DNA of 64,000 bases from assembly GCA_006386115.1 (NCBI GenBank), contig VFIW01000139.1, forward strand, positions 34,338 to 98,337, in the 5' to 3' direction. The stretch is from Globisporangium splendens (Eukaryota; Oomycota; Peronosporomycetes; Pythiales; Pythiaceae). A program made the translations under genes and the position numbers. Positions 50,903 to 60,409 of the stretch are shown in pieces. The notes under the pieces were generated by a model. It saw nothing but the letters and a program-made list of their open reading frames with translations. It was not told the DNA's origin and did no database searches. Position 1 is the stretch's first letter; the number at the start of each line of letters is the position of its first letter.

Positions 50903-51324
50903 ATAATAATATTATTTTTTTTTTTTTTTTGAACTTTAAATGGACGTTTATTACGTAAAGGTTGTTTTTGAATAAAGATTTTTTTTAATTTTTTAACTGT
51001 TTTAGCGTTGGTATGTGTACGTTGACCTCTTACAGGTAATCCTTGACTTAATCTTATACCACGATTACTTTTAATATCTAATAATTCATTTAATCTATCT
51101 TTTTTAGATTGTTTTAATAATTGTTCAATTTTTATATTTTTATTTATATAATTAATTAAACGGTTTACATGATTATTTTTAAGTTTATTAATAGTTATTT
51201 GAGGATTAATTCCTATATTTTTACAAATTTTTTTAGATTGATATTCATTTATACCATATAAAACAGTTAATGAATATAAAATACTTTTTGAATCTGAAAT
51301 TGTTTTATTAAAAATATATAACAT
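50899..51324 (-). CDS. rps13: Ribosomal protein S13
   Basis: Head protein of the small subunit, contacting the P-site tRNA. 141 residues as written. YGINEYQSKKICKNIGINPQ near 23-42 and IRLSQGLPVRGQRTHTNAKTVKKLKK near 93-118 are characteristic. The end depends on a long A tract (KKKKNNIII here, poly-Lys in IRa). Divergent from rpl2 across 28 nt. Confidence 0.94.
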   Translation of the reverse strand: MLYIFNKTISDSKSILYSLTVLYGINEYQSKKICKNIGINPQITINKLKNNHVNRLINYINKNIKIEQLLKQSKKDRLNELLDIKSNRGIRLSQGLPVRGQRTHTNAKTVKKLKKIFIQKQPLRNKRPFKVQKKKKNNIII

Positions 51325-51352
51325 AATAGATTTTATCTATATACCATATAAA

Positions 51353-52159
51353 ATGATAGAAAAAAAAATAAATCCCATAACACCGTCACAACGTCAAACA
51401 TTTTTGTTAAAAAAAAATAATTTAACTAAAACTTTTAAAATTAAAAACTTAATAAAAGGTTTTAAAAGAGCAAATGGTAAAAATAATCAAGGTAAAATAA
51501 CTGTAAGACATAGAGGTGGAGGTCATAAACGTTTATATAGAAAAATTAGTTTTAATAGATCCCAAAATATAGAAGGTTATGTTACTAAAATTTTATATGA
51601 CCCTAACAGATCTGCAAATATTGCTTATATAAAAAATGATTTACAATCACATTTAATTTTAGCTCCAGAAGGTTTAAATTTAAATCAATATATTAAAAGT
51701 TCTCCAGAAGCTGAATTAAAAGTAGGAAATGCTTTACCTTTAAAAAATATACCGATAGGTAGTTTAATACATAATATAAGTTTATACCCTAATTCAAAAG
51801 GAAAATTAATAAGAAGTGCGGGTACTTCAGCGCAATTAATACAAAAAATTAATAATAAATATGCAAAAATTAGATTAAGTTCTGGTGAATTAAAATTAAT
51901 ATTATTATCATGTTATGCTACTTTAGGTATAGTTTCTAATATAAACCATAAAAAAATAAAATTGGGTAAAGCTGGACGTTCTAGATGGTTAAACAGAAGA
52001 CCTAAAGTACGTGGAGTAGCAAAAAATCCAGTTGATCACCCACATGGTGGTGGTGAAGGTAAAACTAGTGGTGGTAGACCATCAGTTACACCTCAAGGTA
52101 AAATTACTAAAGGTAAACCTACACGTAATAAAAAAAAAAAAAAATTAATTATACAGTAA
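51353..52159 (+). CDS. rpl2: Ribosomal protein L2
   Basis: Large-subunit protein needed for subunit joining and peptidyl transfer. 268 residues, full length with both the OB-fold (RHRGGGHKRLYRKI near 52-65) and the SH3-like domain, and the universal GVAKNPVDHPHGGGEGKTSGGRPSV near 221-245 with the functional His. First of the co-directional run rpl2-rps19-rps3-rpl16, spaced 12, 8 and 4 nt. Confidence 0.97.
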   Translation: MIEKKINPITPSQRQTFLLKKNNLTKTFKIKNLIKGFKRANGKNNQGKITVRHRGGGHKRLYRKISFNRSQNIEGYVTKILYDPNRSANIAYIKNDLQSHLILAPEGLNLNQYIKSSPEAELKVGNALPLKNIPIGSLIHNISLYPNSKGKLIRSAGTSAQLIQKINNKYAKIRLSSGELKLILLSCYATLGIVSNINHKKIKLGKAGRSRWLNRRPKVRGVAKNPVDHPHGGGEGKTSGGRPSVTPQGKITKGKPTRNKKKKKLIIQ

Positions 52160-52171
52160 GTAATATCAAAT

Positions 52172-52408
52172 ATGTCTAGAAGTAAATATAAAGGTCCTTT
52201 TTTTAAAGTTAATTTATTAAAAAAAAAACAATGGATAAAAATAGATAATAAAAATTTAACAATATTACCTGAATATGTTGATCATTTTGTAAATATTTAT
52301 AATGGTAAAACTTTTATCAATATTAAAATAAATGAAAAAATGATAGGTTTCAAATTCGGTGAATTTGTAAATACTCGAAAAAAACATATATATAAAAAAA
52401 AAAAATAA
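52172..52408 (+). CDS. rps19: Ribosomal protein S19
   Basis: Head protein of the small subunit. 78 residues. MSRSKYKGPFFKVNLLKK opening, ILPEYVDHFVNIYNGKTFINIKI and KFGEFVNTRKKHIYKKKK end are typical. Between rpl2 and rps3, with rpl22 missing from the ancestral order. Confidence 0.95.
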   Translation: MSRSKYKGPFFKVNLLKKKQWIKIDNKNLTILPEYVDHFVNIYNGKTFINIKINEKMIGFKFGEFVNTRKKHIYKKKK

Positions 52409-52416
52409 ATTAAATT

Positions 52417-53172
52417 ATGGGTCAAAAAATAATACCAATTAGTTTACGATTAAATAAAAATGAAAATTGGCATTCAAAATGGATTGTTGAAAAAAATGAA
52501 TATTCAAATTTATTACATTTTGATTTAGAAATTAGAAAATATTTTGAAAATATTTTTAATTATAAAAATTTAAAATTAATAAAATTAAATACAGTGAAAA
52601 CTTCAAAAAATATAAATATTTATATTTATGTACGTCAACATTCAAAAAATTTTTATAGATTACCTTATAATAAAATTATTAATCATTTGAATTTATATTA
52701 TAAGAATAATAATATAAAACTTTTTATAAAAAATGTAAAATTAAAAGATTTAAAAATATTAAAAAAAAAATTAGGAAGAATTTTTCGTTTTATAAAAAAA
52801 AATAATAAAATAAATAAAGATGTTAAAAAAATGATTTATAATTTTAGTTATGCATTATATACTAAAAATATAAATATGATTTCTTATTATATTAAACAAT
52901 CTTTAGAAAGAAAAAAATCTCATAAAAAATATATAAAAAATATAAATAATATTCTTCAAGAATTTTTTAGAATGTTTTCTAATTTTATAGGATATCGTTT
53001 ACAATTTAAAGGAAGATTAAATGGTTCAAAACGTAAAAAAAAATTAGTTTATCAGAAAGGAAAAATCCCATTAAATACTTTAAAATATGATATTAAATAC
53101 CATTTTAATGAATTTAAAACACCTTCTGGTATTTGTAGTATTAAATTTTGGGTTTTTTTAAAAAAAAATTAA
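52417..53172 (+). CDS. rps3: Ribosomal protein S3
   Basis: mRNA-entry protein of the small subunit. 251 residues. MGQKIIPISLRLNKNENWHSKWI is the standard N-terminus, and the C-terminal half has IGYRLQFKGRLNGSKRKKKLVYQKGKIPLNTLKYDIKYHF…TPSGICSIKFWVFLKK. The middle is A/T-driven Lys/Asn-rich sequence. Normal length for a protist mitochondrion. Confidence 0.95.
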   Translation: MGQKIIPISLRLNKNENWHSKWIVEKNEYSNLLHFDLEIRKYFENIFNYKNLKLIKLNTVKTSKNINIYIYVRQHSKNFYRLPYNKIINHLNLYYKNNNIKLFIKNVKLKDLKILKKKLGRIFRFIKKNNKINKDVKKMIYNFSYALYTKNINMISYYIKQSLERKKSHKKYIKNINNILQEFFRMFSNFIGYRLQFKGRLNGSKRKKKLVYQKGKIPLNTLKYDIKYHFNEFKTPSGICSIKFWVFLKKN

Positions 53173-53176
53173 ATTT

Positions 53177-53581
53177 ATGTTATTTCCTAAAAAAACAAAA
53201 TATAAAAAACAATTTAAAGGTAAACTTGTAGGTAAAACAACAAAGGGTAATCAAATTATATTTGGTAAATATGCTATTAAAGTTTTAGAAGAAGCTAGAT
53301 TAACTGCTAGACAAATAGAAGCAACACGTAGAACAATTGTTAGAAAAATGAAAAGATTAGGTTTTCTATGGATTAGAGTTTTTCCTGATACACCTGTTAC
53401 TTCAAAACCTACAGAAAATCGTATGGGTAAAGGTAAAGGTGCTGTTTCTTTTTGGGTTGCTAAAGTAAAAAAAGGACAAATTTTATATGAAATTAGTGGT
53501 ATCTCTTTAGAAAATGCTAAGAAAGTATTAAAAGCAGGTTCAAATAAATTACCTGTTAAAACAAAATTTATTTATAAATAA
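53177..53581 (+). CDS. rpl16: Ribosomal protein L16
   Basis: Large-subunit protein near the A-site tRNA. 134 residues. FPKKTKYKKQFKGK opening, the ARQIEATRRTIVRKMKR motif near 44-60, WIRVFPDTPVTSKPTENRMGKGKGAVSFWVAKVKKGQILYEI and the usual end. Ends the S10-type cluster; trnI starts 3 nt after the gene. Confidence 0.97.
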   Translation: MLFPKKTKYKKQFKGKLVGKTTKGNQIIFGKYAIKVLEEARLTARQIEATRRTIVRKMKRLGFLWIRVFPDTPVTSKPTENRMGKGKGAVSFWVAKVKKGQILYEISGISLENAKKVLKAGSNKLPVKTKFIYK

Positions 53582-53583
53582 TA

Positions 53584-53657
53584 AGGCTTATAGTTTAATT
53601 GGTTAGAGCATACCGCTCATAACGGTGTAGTTGTAGGTTCAAATCCTACTAGGCCTA
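53584..53657 (+). tRNA. trnI: tRNA with CAU anticodon, probably Ile (lysidine type)
   Basis: Acceptor AGGCTTA/TAGGCCT, anticodon CAT. Its body (GCTTATAG…GGTTAGAGCATACCGCTCATAACGGTG) closely follows the organellar tRNA-Ile that reads AUA after C34 is modified to lysidine. Methionine identity is less likely because two other CAT tRNAs exist. Confidence 0.85.
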
Positions 53658-53677
53658 ATTTTATTTAATATATTTAA

Positions 53678-54349
53678 ATGCAAAAATTAAAAAAACAAAA
53701 ATTTAATAATTTATTAAATTATCAACATTTTTTAAACAATAATTTTTTAAAAAAAAACAAATTTAAATTAAAAAAAATATTATTTGAAAATCAAATATTA
53801 TATAAAAATATTGATTCAAATATTATTGAATTAAATAATTATGAAAATATTTATATACCACCTACAGTTTTAAATTTAAATAATATATATACTATTAAAA
53901 TACAGTATGAAAATCAATTATTATTTAATTATAACTTAAATTATGATATTTTATATCATTTTAATTCAATAATTTTTAAAAATATTATAAAAAAACAAAA
54001 TAATATAATAAAAGGTCGTATTATTGGTGGAACTAATAAAAAAGTTTTAATTTCAATATTAGGTGTAGTTTTTTCAATGAAACCTATTAATTTGAATAAT
54101 TTAATTAATAATAAAAAAACTTTTTATATAAATAAAAAAAATAGGTTTAAAAAAAAAAAATTTTTTTATATTCCTAAAAAAATTCAACCAAAACAATTAA
54201 TTAATAGTTATAAATTACGTTATTTAAATTTTAAAATAGATATAATTAATGATTTAAATTTTAAAGATAAAAAAGTACTATCAAGAGTATCTTATTTACA
54301 AGAATTAATTAAAAATAATAAAATTAAAAAAAAAAAAAAAAAAAAATAA
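53678..54349 (+). CDS. Basic protein with a possible S1-like motif (orf223/225)
   Basis: 223 residues here (225 in IRa), rich in Lys, Asn and Ile. The centre, IKGRIIGGTNKKVLISILGVVFSMKP near 112-137, has the rhythm of an S1 RNA-binding strand pair (G-x-V/I-x-x-…-V-x-I-x-G-V-x-x-x-x-P), so an RPS1-type protein is possible. The rest is not recognised, and the C-terminus is a homopolymer-derived poly-Lys. Its place between trnI and atp8 recalls a conserved unidentified reading frame of oomycete mitochondria, which I cannot verify here. Confidence 0.6.
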   Translation: MQKLKKQKFNNLLNYQHFLNNNFLKKNKFKLKKILFENQILYKNIDSNIIELNNYENIYIPPTVLNLNNIYTIKIQYENQLLFNYNLNYDILYHFNSIIFKNIIKKQNNIIKGRIIGGTNKKVLISILGVVFSMKPINLNNLINNKKTFYINKKNRFKKKKFFYIPKKIQPKQLINSYKLRYLNFKIDIINDLNFKDKKVLSRVSYLQELIKNNKIKKKKKKK

Positions 54350-54414
54350 TTTTTAAAAAAGTGTTCTTTCAAGAAAATTATATGTACGTGAAATAAATCA
54401 AAAAAAAAATAATT

Positions 54415-54802
54415 ATGCCACAATTTGATCAATTTTCATTTTTTAATCAAGTTTCATGGTTTCTTTTTTTTTTTTTTAAATTTTTATTTTTATTACTTAT
54501 TTTTTTTTACCAAAAATTTGTTATAATCTTAAATTTAGAAAAAAAAAATAATATTTGATAATAAAAAAAAAAGTCAAATAAATTTTGAAAAAAATAATAT
54601 AATTTTTTTTCTTAATAATTCTTATAAAACTTTTTGTTCTAATTTTGAATTATTTATTATTAAAAAATTATCTATTTATAAAGAAAATCAAAAAGTTAAA
54701 ATACAACAAACACCTTTATTAAATAATATTTTAAAAAAAAAAATTAATTTTTTTTTAAATCAAAAATTTTTATTATTTAAAAAAGTATTTATAAATATTT
54801 AA
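54415..54802 (+). CDS. atp8: ATP synthase F0 subunit 8 (better copy; one apparent frameshift)
   Basis: Membrane-anchored stator subunit. Begins MPQFDQFSFFNQVSWFLFFF, the unmistakable ATP8 start. As written it stops after 47 residues (TGA at 54556). One base less in the A10 tract at 54539-54548 joins it to an open frame that runs to TAA at 54802 for about 128 residues in all, the length usual for stramenopile ATP8 with its hydrophilic C-terminal part. trnK follows 11 nt later. So a homopolymer miscount is likely, and both arms share it. Confidence 0.85.
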
Positions 54803-54813
54803 TAATTTTAAAT

Positions 54814-54886
54814 AAGTGTATAGCTCAGTTGGTAGAGCACCGGACTTTTAATCCGATGGTCTTGGGTTCGAGTCCCAATACACTTA
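54814..54886 (+). tRNA. trnK: tRNA-Lys (UUU)
   Basis: Acceptor AAGTGTA/TACACTT, anticodon TTT, T-arm TTGGGTTCGAGTCCCAA. Confidence 0.95.
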
Positions 54887-54896
54887 TTTTATTATT

Positions 54897-54969
54897 GGGG
54901 ATATATTTCAATTGGTAGAAAATATGTTTTGCAAATATAAGGTTATCGGTTCGAATCCGATTATCTCCA
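54897..54969 (+). tRNA. trnA: tRNA-Ala (UGC)
   Basis: Acceptor GGGGATA/TATCTCC, anticodon stem TATGT/ATATA with loop TTTGCAA giving TGC, T-arm TATCGGTTCGAATCCGAT. Confidence 0.92.
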
Positions 54970-54995
54970 CATAAAAATATATATTATAATATATT

Positions 54996-55295
54996 ATGCA
55001 AAAAAAAATAAAAAAAAACATTAAACAACGTTATTTATTTCAAAATTTAGAAAAAAAAAGATTAATTTTAAAAATTATTTCAAAAAATTTAAATATAAAT
55101 AAAGATTTAAGATGGAAAATTCAACAAAAATGGTTTTTTTTTCATCAAAATTCATCAATTACACGTATTAAAAATTTATGTGTATTAACTGGACGTTCAA
55201 AAAGTGTTTATCGTTTATTTAAAATATCGAGAATACAATTACGTAAATTAGCATCAAAAGGATTCTTACCCGGTGTTTCGAAATATAGTTGGTAA
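54996..55295 (+). CDS. rps14: Ribosomal protein S14
   Basis: Small-subunit head protein, 99 residues. LRWKIQQKW…NSSITRIKNLCVLTGRSKSVYRLFKISRIQLRKLASKGFLPGVSKYSW has the standard S14 second half. Trp-to-NSS spacing is as in other S14 proteins, unlike the IRa copy with four extra residues. First of rps14-rps8-rpl6-rps2-rps4. Confidence 0.95.
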   Translation: MQKKIKKNIKQRYLFQNLEKKRLILKIISKNLNINKDLRWKIQQKWFFFHQNSSITRIKNLCVLTGRSKSVYRLFKISRIQLRKLASKGFLPGVSKYSW

Positions 55296-55301
55296 ATTAA
55301 T

Positions 55302-55682
55302 ATGATTATTACAGATACTCTTTCAAATTTATTTTCAAAAATAAAAAACGGTTATTTATCAAAAAAATCTAAAATAACACAACAAAATTCAAAACAATGT
55401 ATAAATATTTTAAATATATTAGTTCGTGAAGGTTTTATCAAAAGTTATAAAATTAATTCAAATAACCAATTAGATATATATTTAAAATATAGAAAAAATA
55501 AAGCTATAATTACTGAAATAAAACGTTTATCAAAACCAGGTAAACGTTTATATGTAAAAAATAAAGATTTATATATAAAAAAACAAGGATTTTATATTTT
55601 ATCAACTTCTATTGGTATTTTAACTGATTTACAAGCTAAAAAATTAAATGTTGGTGGTGAATTAATTTGTAAAATTTTCTAA
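55302..55682 (+). CDS. rps8: Ribosomal protein S8
   Basis: Central-domain protein of the small subunit. 126 residues, with MIITDTLSNLFSKIKNGYLSKK start, ILVREGFIKSYKI, RLSKPGKRLYVKNKDL and the C-terminal GGELICKIF, the expected S8 end. Six nt after rps14 and six before rpl6, so one transcript. Confidence 0.95.
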   Translation: MIITDTLSNLFSKIKNGYLSKKSKITQQNSKQCINILNILVREGFIKSYKINSNNQLDIYLKYRKNKAIITEIKRLSKPGKRLYVKNKDLYIKKQGFYILSTSIGILTDLQAKKLNVGGELICKIF

Positions 55683-55687
55683 AAATT

Positions 55688-56299
55688 ATGATTAAATTAT
55701 TAAAAAAAAATATTAAAATAAAAAATAAAATTTTTTTTAAAAGTTCTTTAGGAAATATAGATATATTTTTTATAGATAAAACTTTTAAAATATCTCAAAA
55801 TGTAAAAATAACTATTAATAATGAAGATAAAAAATTATATTTTGAGGGCTTATTAGGAGTATTATCCTTAACTTTTATTAATGAAATTTTATTTTTTTAT
55901 AAAAAAAATCAATTAATATTAATTCTTAATTCACAAAAAAATAAAAAAAGTATTTTAAATTTATACAATAAATTAATAAAATTAAAAATAAAAGGAGTTT
56001 TACAAGGTTTTAAATTAAATTTAATACTAAAAGGAATAGGTTTTAAAGCTTTTGTTGAAAATGATAATTTAATTTTAAAATTAGGATTTAGTCATAATAT
56101 TACTATAGCAATACCTTCAAATATTAAAGTAATTAGTCAAGTTAATAATTTAATTTTTAGTAGTATAGATTTTATATTTTTAACTCAATTTGTACATTTT
56201 ATAAAAAATCATAAAAAACCAGAACCTTATAAAGGAAAAGGTTTATTATTAAAAAATGAAAAAATTTTAAAAAAAGAAGGTAAAAAAAGTAAAAAATAA
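55688..56299 (+). CDS. rpl6: Ribosomal protein L6
   Basis: Large-subunit protein near the factor-binding site. 203 residues. The C-terminal half has GVLQGFKLNLILKGIGFKAFVENDNLILKLGFSHNITIAIPSNI and KKPEPYKGKGLL, typical of L6 repeat 2. The N-terminal repeat is divergent. Follows rps8 as in the bacterial spc operon. Confidence 0.92.
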   Translation: MIKLLKKNIKIKNKIFFKSSLGNIDIFFIDKTFKISQNVKITINNEDKKLYFEGLLGVLSLTFINEILFFYKKNQLILILNSQKNKKSILNLYNKLIKLKIKGVLQGFKLNLILKGIGFKAFVENDNLILKLGFSHNITIAIPSNIKVISQVNNLIFSSIDFIFLTQFVHFIKNHKKPEPYKGKGLLLKNEKILKKEGKKSKK

Positions 56300-56305
56300 T
56301 TAAAT

Positions 56306-56902
56306 ATGATTAATAAAAAAAAAAATAAAGAAAATAATAATATTTTATTAAATTTATTATTTAAATCAAAAAATATATATGGAGAGTCTTTAAAAGATAC
56401 TAATAAAGATATTTTACCATTTATTTATGGTATTAGACATAATTATACAATAATTAATTTAAAAAATATTTCTTTTTTTTTAAAGCGTATTTTTAAATTA
56501 ATAAAATTTACAATAAATAAAGAAGAAAAAATATTAATAATAGGTAATTCGGACGATATTAAATTTTTAATTAATAAAAAATTTATTAAAAATAATCAAA
56601 ATATTATTTTTTTTAATAAAGATTGGATTAACGGTTTGATTACTAATAAAATAATTAACAGTTTTATGAATGAAAAAATTAATTATTTATTAAATAAAGA
56701 AGAAATTAAATTAGTATTAATAATTAAAAGTTCTATTAATGAAAAATTTTTAAGTAAAGAATTATCTACATTAAAAATTCCAACAATATCTTTTATAAAT
56801 ACTAGCCAAAGTTTAAAAGATATTAATTATCCTGTAATAACTAATTCTAAAAATATTAAATCATTATATACTTTAATGTATTTATTAAGAAAATTATTTT
56901 AA
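56306..56902 (+). CDS. rps2: Ribosomal protein S2
   Basis: 198 residues. IYGIRHNYTIINLKNISFFLKRIFKLIKF near 40-68 (S2 'GxRxGxxIIDLxKT'-like), then KILIIGNSDDIKF, the DWINGLITNKI stretch where S2 has W-x-x-G-x-L-T-N, and PTISFINTSQSLKDINYPVITNSKNIKSLYTLMYLL, equal to the 'D-T-N-x-x-P-x-x-x-I-P-x-N-D-x-x-x-x-S' end in degraded form. Shorter than bacterial S2, lacking the coiled-coil insertion. Confidence 0.88.
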   Translation: MINKKKNKENNNILLNLLFKSKNIYGESLKDTNKDILPFIYGIRHNYTIINLKNISFFLKRIFKLIKFTINKEEKILIIGNSDDIKFLINKKFIKNNQNIIFFNKDWINGLITNKIINSFMNEKINYLLNKEEIKLVLIIKSSINEKFLSKELSTLKIPTISFINTSQSLKDINYPVITNSKNIKSLYTLMYLLRKLF

Positions 56903-56908
56903 TAAAAT

Positions 56909-57370
56909 ATGAATAAATTTAGACCTCGAAATAAAATATGTTTTCAAAATAATGAAAACATACATACAAATTTAAAAATATCAAAATTAAATAAAAAAAA
57001 ATGGAATTTATTTAAAAAAAGATTAAAATATAAAAAAGAAATAAAACCTGAAAAAAGAAATAGATTTTTTCAAAAAAGACTTTTTGAAAAACAACAATTT
57101 AAAAATTTTTATGGTTGTATACCTGAATATCAATTAAAAAATTTATTTAATAATTTAAATAAAAAAGATAATAAAATCAATACTTTTAAAAATTTTATTC
57201 TTTTATTAGAAAGTCGTTTAGATATTAATATAGTAAGATTAAAATTAGCAAAAACAGTTTTTCAATCTAAACAATTAATTAACCATAATAAAGTTAAAAT
57301 AAATGATAAAATAGTGAATAAACCAAATTTTTTATTGAAAAAAGGAGATGTTATTAGTATAATAAATTAA
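56909..57370 (+). CDS. rps4: Ribosomal protein S4
   Basis: Primary 16S-binding protein. 153 residues, shorter than the bacterial ~205, mostly by loss in the N-terminal part. FYGCIPEYQLKNLF near 69-82 and the S4 RNA-binding domain LLESRLDINIVRLKLAKTVFQSKQLINHNKVKINDKIVNKPNFLLKKGDVISI (about 98-150) are diagnostic. Confidence 0.93.
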   Translation: MNKFRPRNKICFQNNENIHTNLKISKLNKKKWNLFKKRLKYKKEIKPEKRNRFFQKRLFEKQQFKNFYGCIPEYQLKNLFNNLNKKDNKINTFKNFILLLESRLDINIVRLKLAKTVFQSKQLINHNKVKINDKIVNKPNFLLKKGDVISIIN

Positions 57371-57377
57371 TAAATTA

Positions 57378-57629
57378 ATGTTAGAAAAAAAAAATAAAAT
57401 AAAAAATAAATTAAATCAACAATTTATTCATAAAAATAATAAATATTTTAAAAAAAAAATTAATGTTATTCAAAAAAAAAAACCTGAAAAACCAAAAATA
57501 ACTAATTATTTATATGTACATAAAAAATTAAAAAAAGGTGTTTTTTTAAAAAAACCTTCATTTAATGATGTTGTATATCCCTTTTCTTTAAATTTAAAAT
57601 TAATTAATGAATATTTAAAAAAAAATTAA
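57378..57629 (+). CDS. Unassigned basic protein between rps4 and rnl (orf83)
   Basis: An 83-residue, strongly basic frame on the strand of rps4 (7-nt gap) and rnl (19-nt gap). First half is Lys/Asn-rich. The second half, ITNYLYVHKKLKKGVFLKKPSFNDVVYPFSLNLKLINEYLKKN, is less biased and looks like a conserved fold. Charge and place suggest a ribosomal protein not recognised by eye. I know that oomycete mitochondria carry small conserved unknown frames but cannot match this one. Confidence 0.6.
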   Translation: MLEKKNKIKNKLNQQFIHKNNKYFKKKINVIQKKKPEKPKITNYLYVHKKLKKGVFLKKPSFNDVVYPFSLNLKLINEYLKKN

Positions 57630-57648
57630 AATTTTAAAATATTTTAAT

Positions 57649-59261
57649 GGTTTAAGTTACAACAATAATAAAAGCATTAAGTGGATGCCTTGGCATTAAT
57701 TTTATTTTTAGGACGTAAAAAATGCGAAAAGCTATGTTAAATAATAATATATTTTGAAATATAGATATCCTAGAGAAAACTTTTTCTTTGTGAAAATTTC
57801 AAAAACAGTGAATTGAAATATCTAAGTAACTGTTAAAAAAATCAAACGAGATTCCGTAAGTAATGACGAGTGAAAATGGAAAATAGGTTTATAAAAATAA
57901 ATAATATTTATTTGAATAATTTTAAAAAATTAACATAAAAAGGTTAAAGTCCTGTAAAATAACTTATATTTTTATAATAGTAAAAAGAGGTATGTGTAAT
58001 CTTTTTTGAATATTGGGGAACCACCCTCAAAACCTAGTAAAAATTAATGATCGATAGTGAACAAGTACTGTAAAGGAAAGGTGAAAAAGAACTTTTGAGT
58101 TTGAAATAATTCTGAAACTTAATGTTAACAATCAATTGGAACTTTATATTAAAGTAACAGTGTACCTTTTGCATAATGGGCCAGCAAGTTTATTTTTATA
58201 GCAAGCTTAATTTTTTTAAAGTAGGCGTAGATAAATCAAGTTTTAAAAAGCAATATAGTTATAAAAATAAGACCCGAAACCGAGTGATCTAACTATGAAC
58301 AGATTGAAAAATAGGTAAAACTATTTGGAGGATCGAACTCACATGTGTGGCAAAACATGGAGATGATTTGTGGTTAGGAGTGAAAGGCTAATCAAACTCG
58401 GAGATAGCTGGTTTTCCGCGAAATCTATTGAAGTAGAGCATTTAAAATCTTTTTTTGGGGTAGAGCACTCATTGAGCTAGGGGGCGTAAAAACTTACTGA
58501 ACTCTTAGAAACTCCGAATACAAAAAAAAGTTATTTAAATAGACAGACATTAGGCGCTAAGGTCTATTGTCAAGAGGGAAACAGCCCAGATTGAACGCTA
58601 AGGTCTCTAAATAATATTCTAAGTGAAAAAGGAAGTGAAAAAATAATTACAACCAGTAGGTAGGCTTGGAAGCAGCCATCCTTTAAAGAAAGCGTAATAG
58701 CTCATTGGTCTAGTTTTTTTGCGCCTAAAATGTATCGAGACTTAAGAAATTTACCGAAGCGGCAAGTTTTATTATAAATAAAACGGTAGCGGAACATTCT
58801 GTATGTTGATAAAGATATGTTGTAAAATATATTGAAGATATCAGAAAAGAAAATGCTGGCATTAGTAACAAAAAATAATGAATAAGAATCATTATCACCG
58901 TAAATCCAAGGGTTTCTATGTTAAAATGTATTTCATAGAGTGAAACGGCCCCTAAGAAAGATTTGACGAAAGCGAATTTTGATGGGATAATTTTTAAATT
59001 AAATTTTTTAAAAAAAGTGACAAAAAGTTTTACTTTTTCAGGAAATAGCTTTTTTTTAAAAAAACCGTACCCTAAACCGACACAGGTGGATAGGTCGAGT
59101 AGACTAAGGTGGATGAGAGAATTATATTGAAGGAACTCGGCAAAATGACTCTGTAACTTCGGGATAAAGAGTACCTAAATATTATTTTTTAATATTTAGG
59201 TGTCACAAAATAGGGGGTTGCGACTGTTTAATAAAAACTTAGGACTCTGCTAAATGGTAAC

Positions 59262-59299
<38 letters not shown>

Positions 59300-59357
59300 A
59301 TTAATAGGAGATGTTTGCGCATTGAATGGAAGTCCCAGTAAACGGCGGCCGTAACTC

Positions 59358-59414
<57 letters not shown>

Positions 59415-59851
59415 TGTAACGACATCCCCGCTGTCTCCAATATAAACTCAGTGAATTTGAATTATCCGTGAAGATGCGGATTCTCTATAGTTAGACGGAA
59501 AGACCCCGTGAACCTTTACTACATCTTTATATTGTTATTTTATCTAATATGTGTAGCATAAGTGGGAATCAATAAGACCTTCACGCTAGTGAATTGTTTA
59601 GATAACATTGAAATACCACTCTTATTAAAATAAATAACTAATATTTCTATAAATAGACAGTGTATGGTTGGTAGTTTGACTGGGGCGGTCACCTCCTAAA
59701 GAGTAACGGAGGTGTACAAAGGTAAGCTCAAATTGGATTATATTATCAATTGTAGAGCGCAATGGTATAAGCTTGCTTGACTGTAAGATAGACATATCAA
59801 ACAGGGACGAAAGTCGGTCATAGTGATCCGATAATTCTTTGTGGAAAGATT

Positions 59852-59894
<43 letters not shown>

Positions 59895-59972
59895 GACTCC
59901 TAAGAGCTCCTATCGACGGAGTCGTTTGGCACCTCGATGTCGACTCATCACATCCTGGAGCTGAAGAAGGTT

Positions 59973-60012
<40 letters not shown>

Positions 60013-60312
60013 TTGGGTTTAGAACGTCGTGAGACAGTTTGGTTCCTATCTTCTATAGATATTTTGAAAAATGAAAGAATCTGACTCTAGTACGAGAGGA
60101 CCGAGAAGGGTAAATCACTGGTGTATCGGTTGTCTTTAAAGCATCGCCGAGTAGCTAAATTTATTTTGGATAATTACTGAAAGCATCTAAGTAAGAAACC
60201 ATTCTTAAAAATTTTTCATATGAAAACTGTAAAAGACTATTACATTGATAGGTTTTAAGTATAAGTATCGTAAGGTATTCAGCTTAAAAATACTAAAAGT
60301 TTCAAAATTTTA
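57649..60312 (+). rRNA. rnl: Large subunit rRNA (complete)
   Basis: Mitochondrial 23S-like rRNA of about 2,664 nt without intron. 5' end GGTTTAAGTTAC… with GTGGATGCCTTGGCA (bacterial 23S start) near 57680, GTACCTTTTGCATAATGGG near 58162, AACGGCGGCCGTAACTCTGACGGTCCTAAGGTAGCGAAATTC at 59340, the A-loop and the sarcin-ricin loop AGTACGAGAGGACC near 60089. Ends are estimated. Lies downstream of the ribosomal protein run and upstream of four tRNA genes. Confidence 0.97.
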
Positions 60313-60323
60313 AATATATTTAT

Positions 60324-60395
60324 TTCTTTGTAGCTCAATGGTAGAGCAAACGGCTGTTAACCGTTAGGTTGTAGGTTCAAATCCTATCAAAGAAG
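60324..60395 (+). tRNA. trnN: tRNA-Asn (GUU), same locus as 972-1043
   Basis: Identical by the 59,352-base offset. Confidence 0.93.
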
Positions 60396-60409
60396 TTTTT
60401 ATATTTTAG

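Larger units (their letters stand above)
44075..59352. repeat. Large inverted repeat arm IRb (continues at 1-6372 on the circle; 21,650 bp in all)
   Basis: Reverse complement of IRa from 31019 inward. On the linear window it runs on to 64000 because of the wrap. Its genes are mostly open where IRa's are broken. Confidence 0.92.

Noticed and set aside
57627..57648. A processing stem around rnl like that around rns
   Set aside because: Flanks share only A/T runs such as AAAATTTTAA, which are self-complementary and too weak to count.
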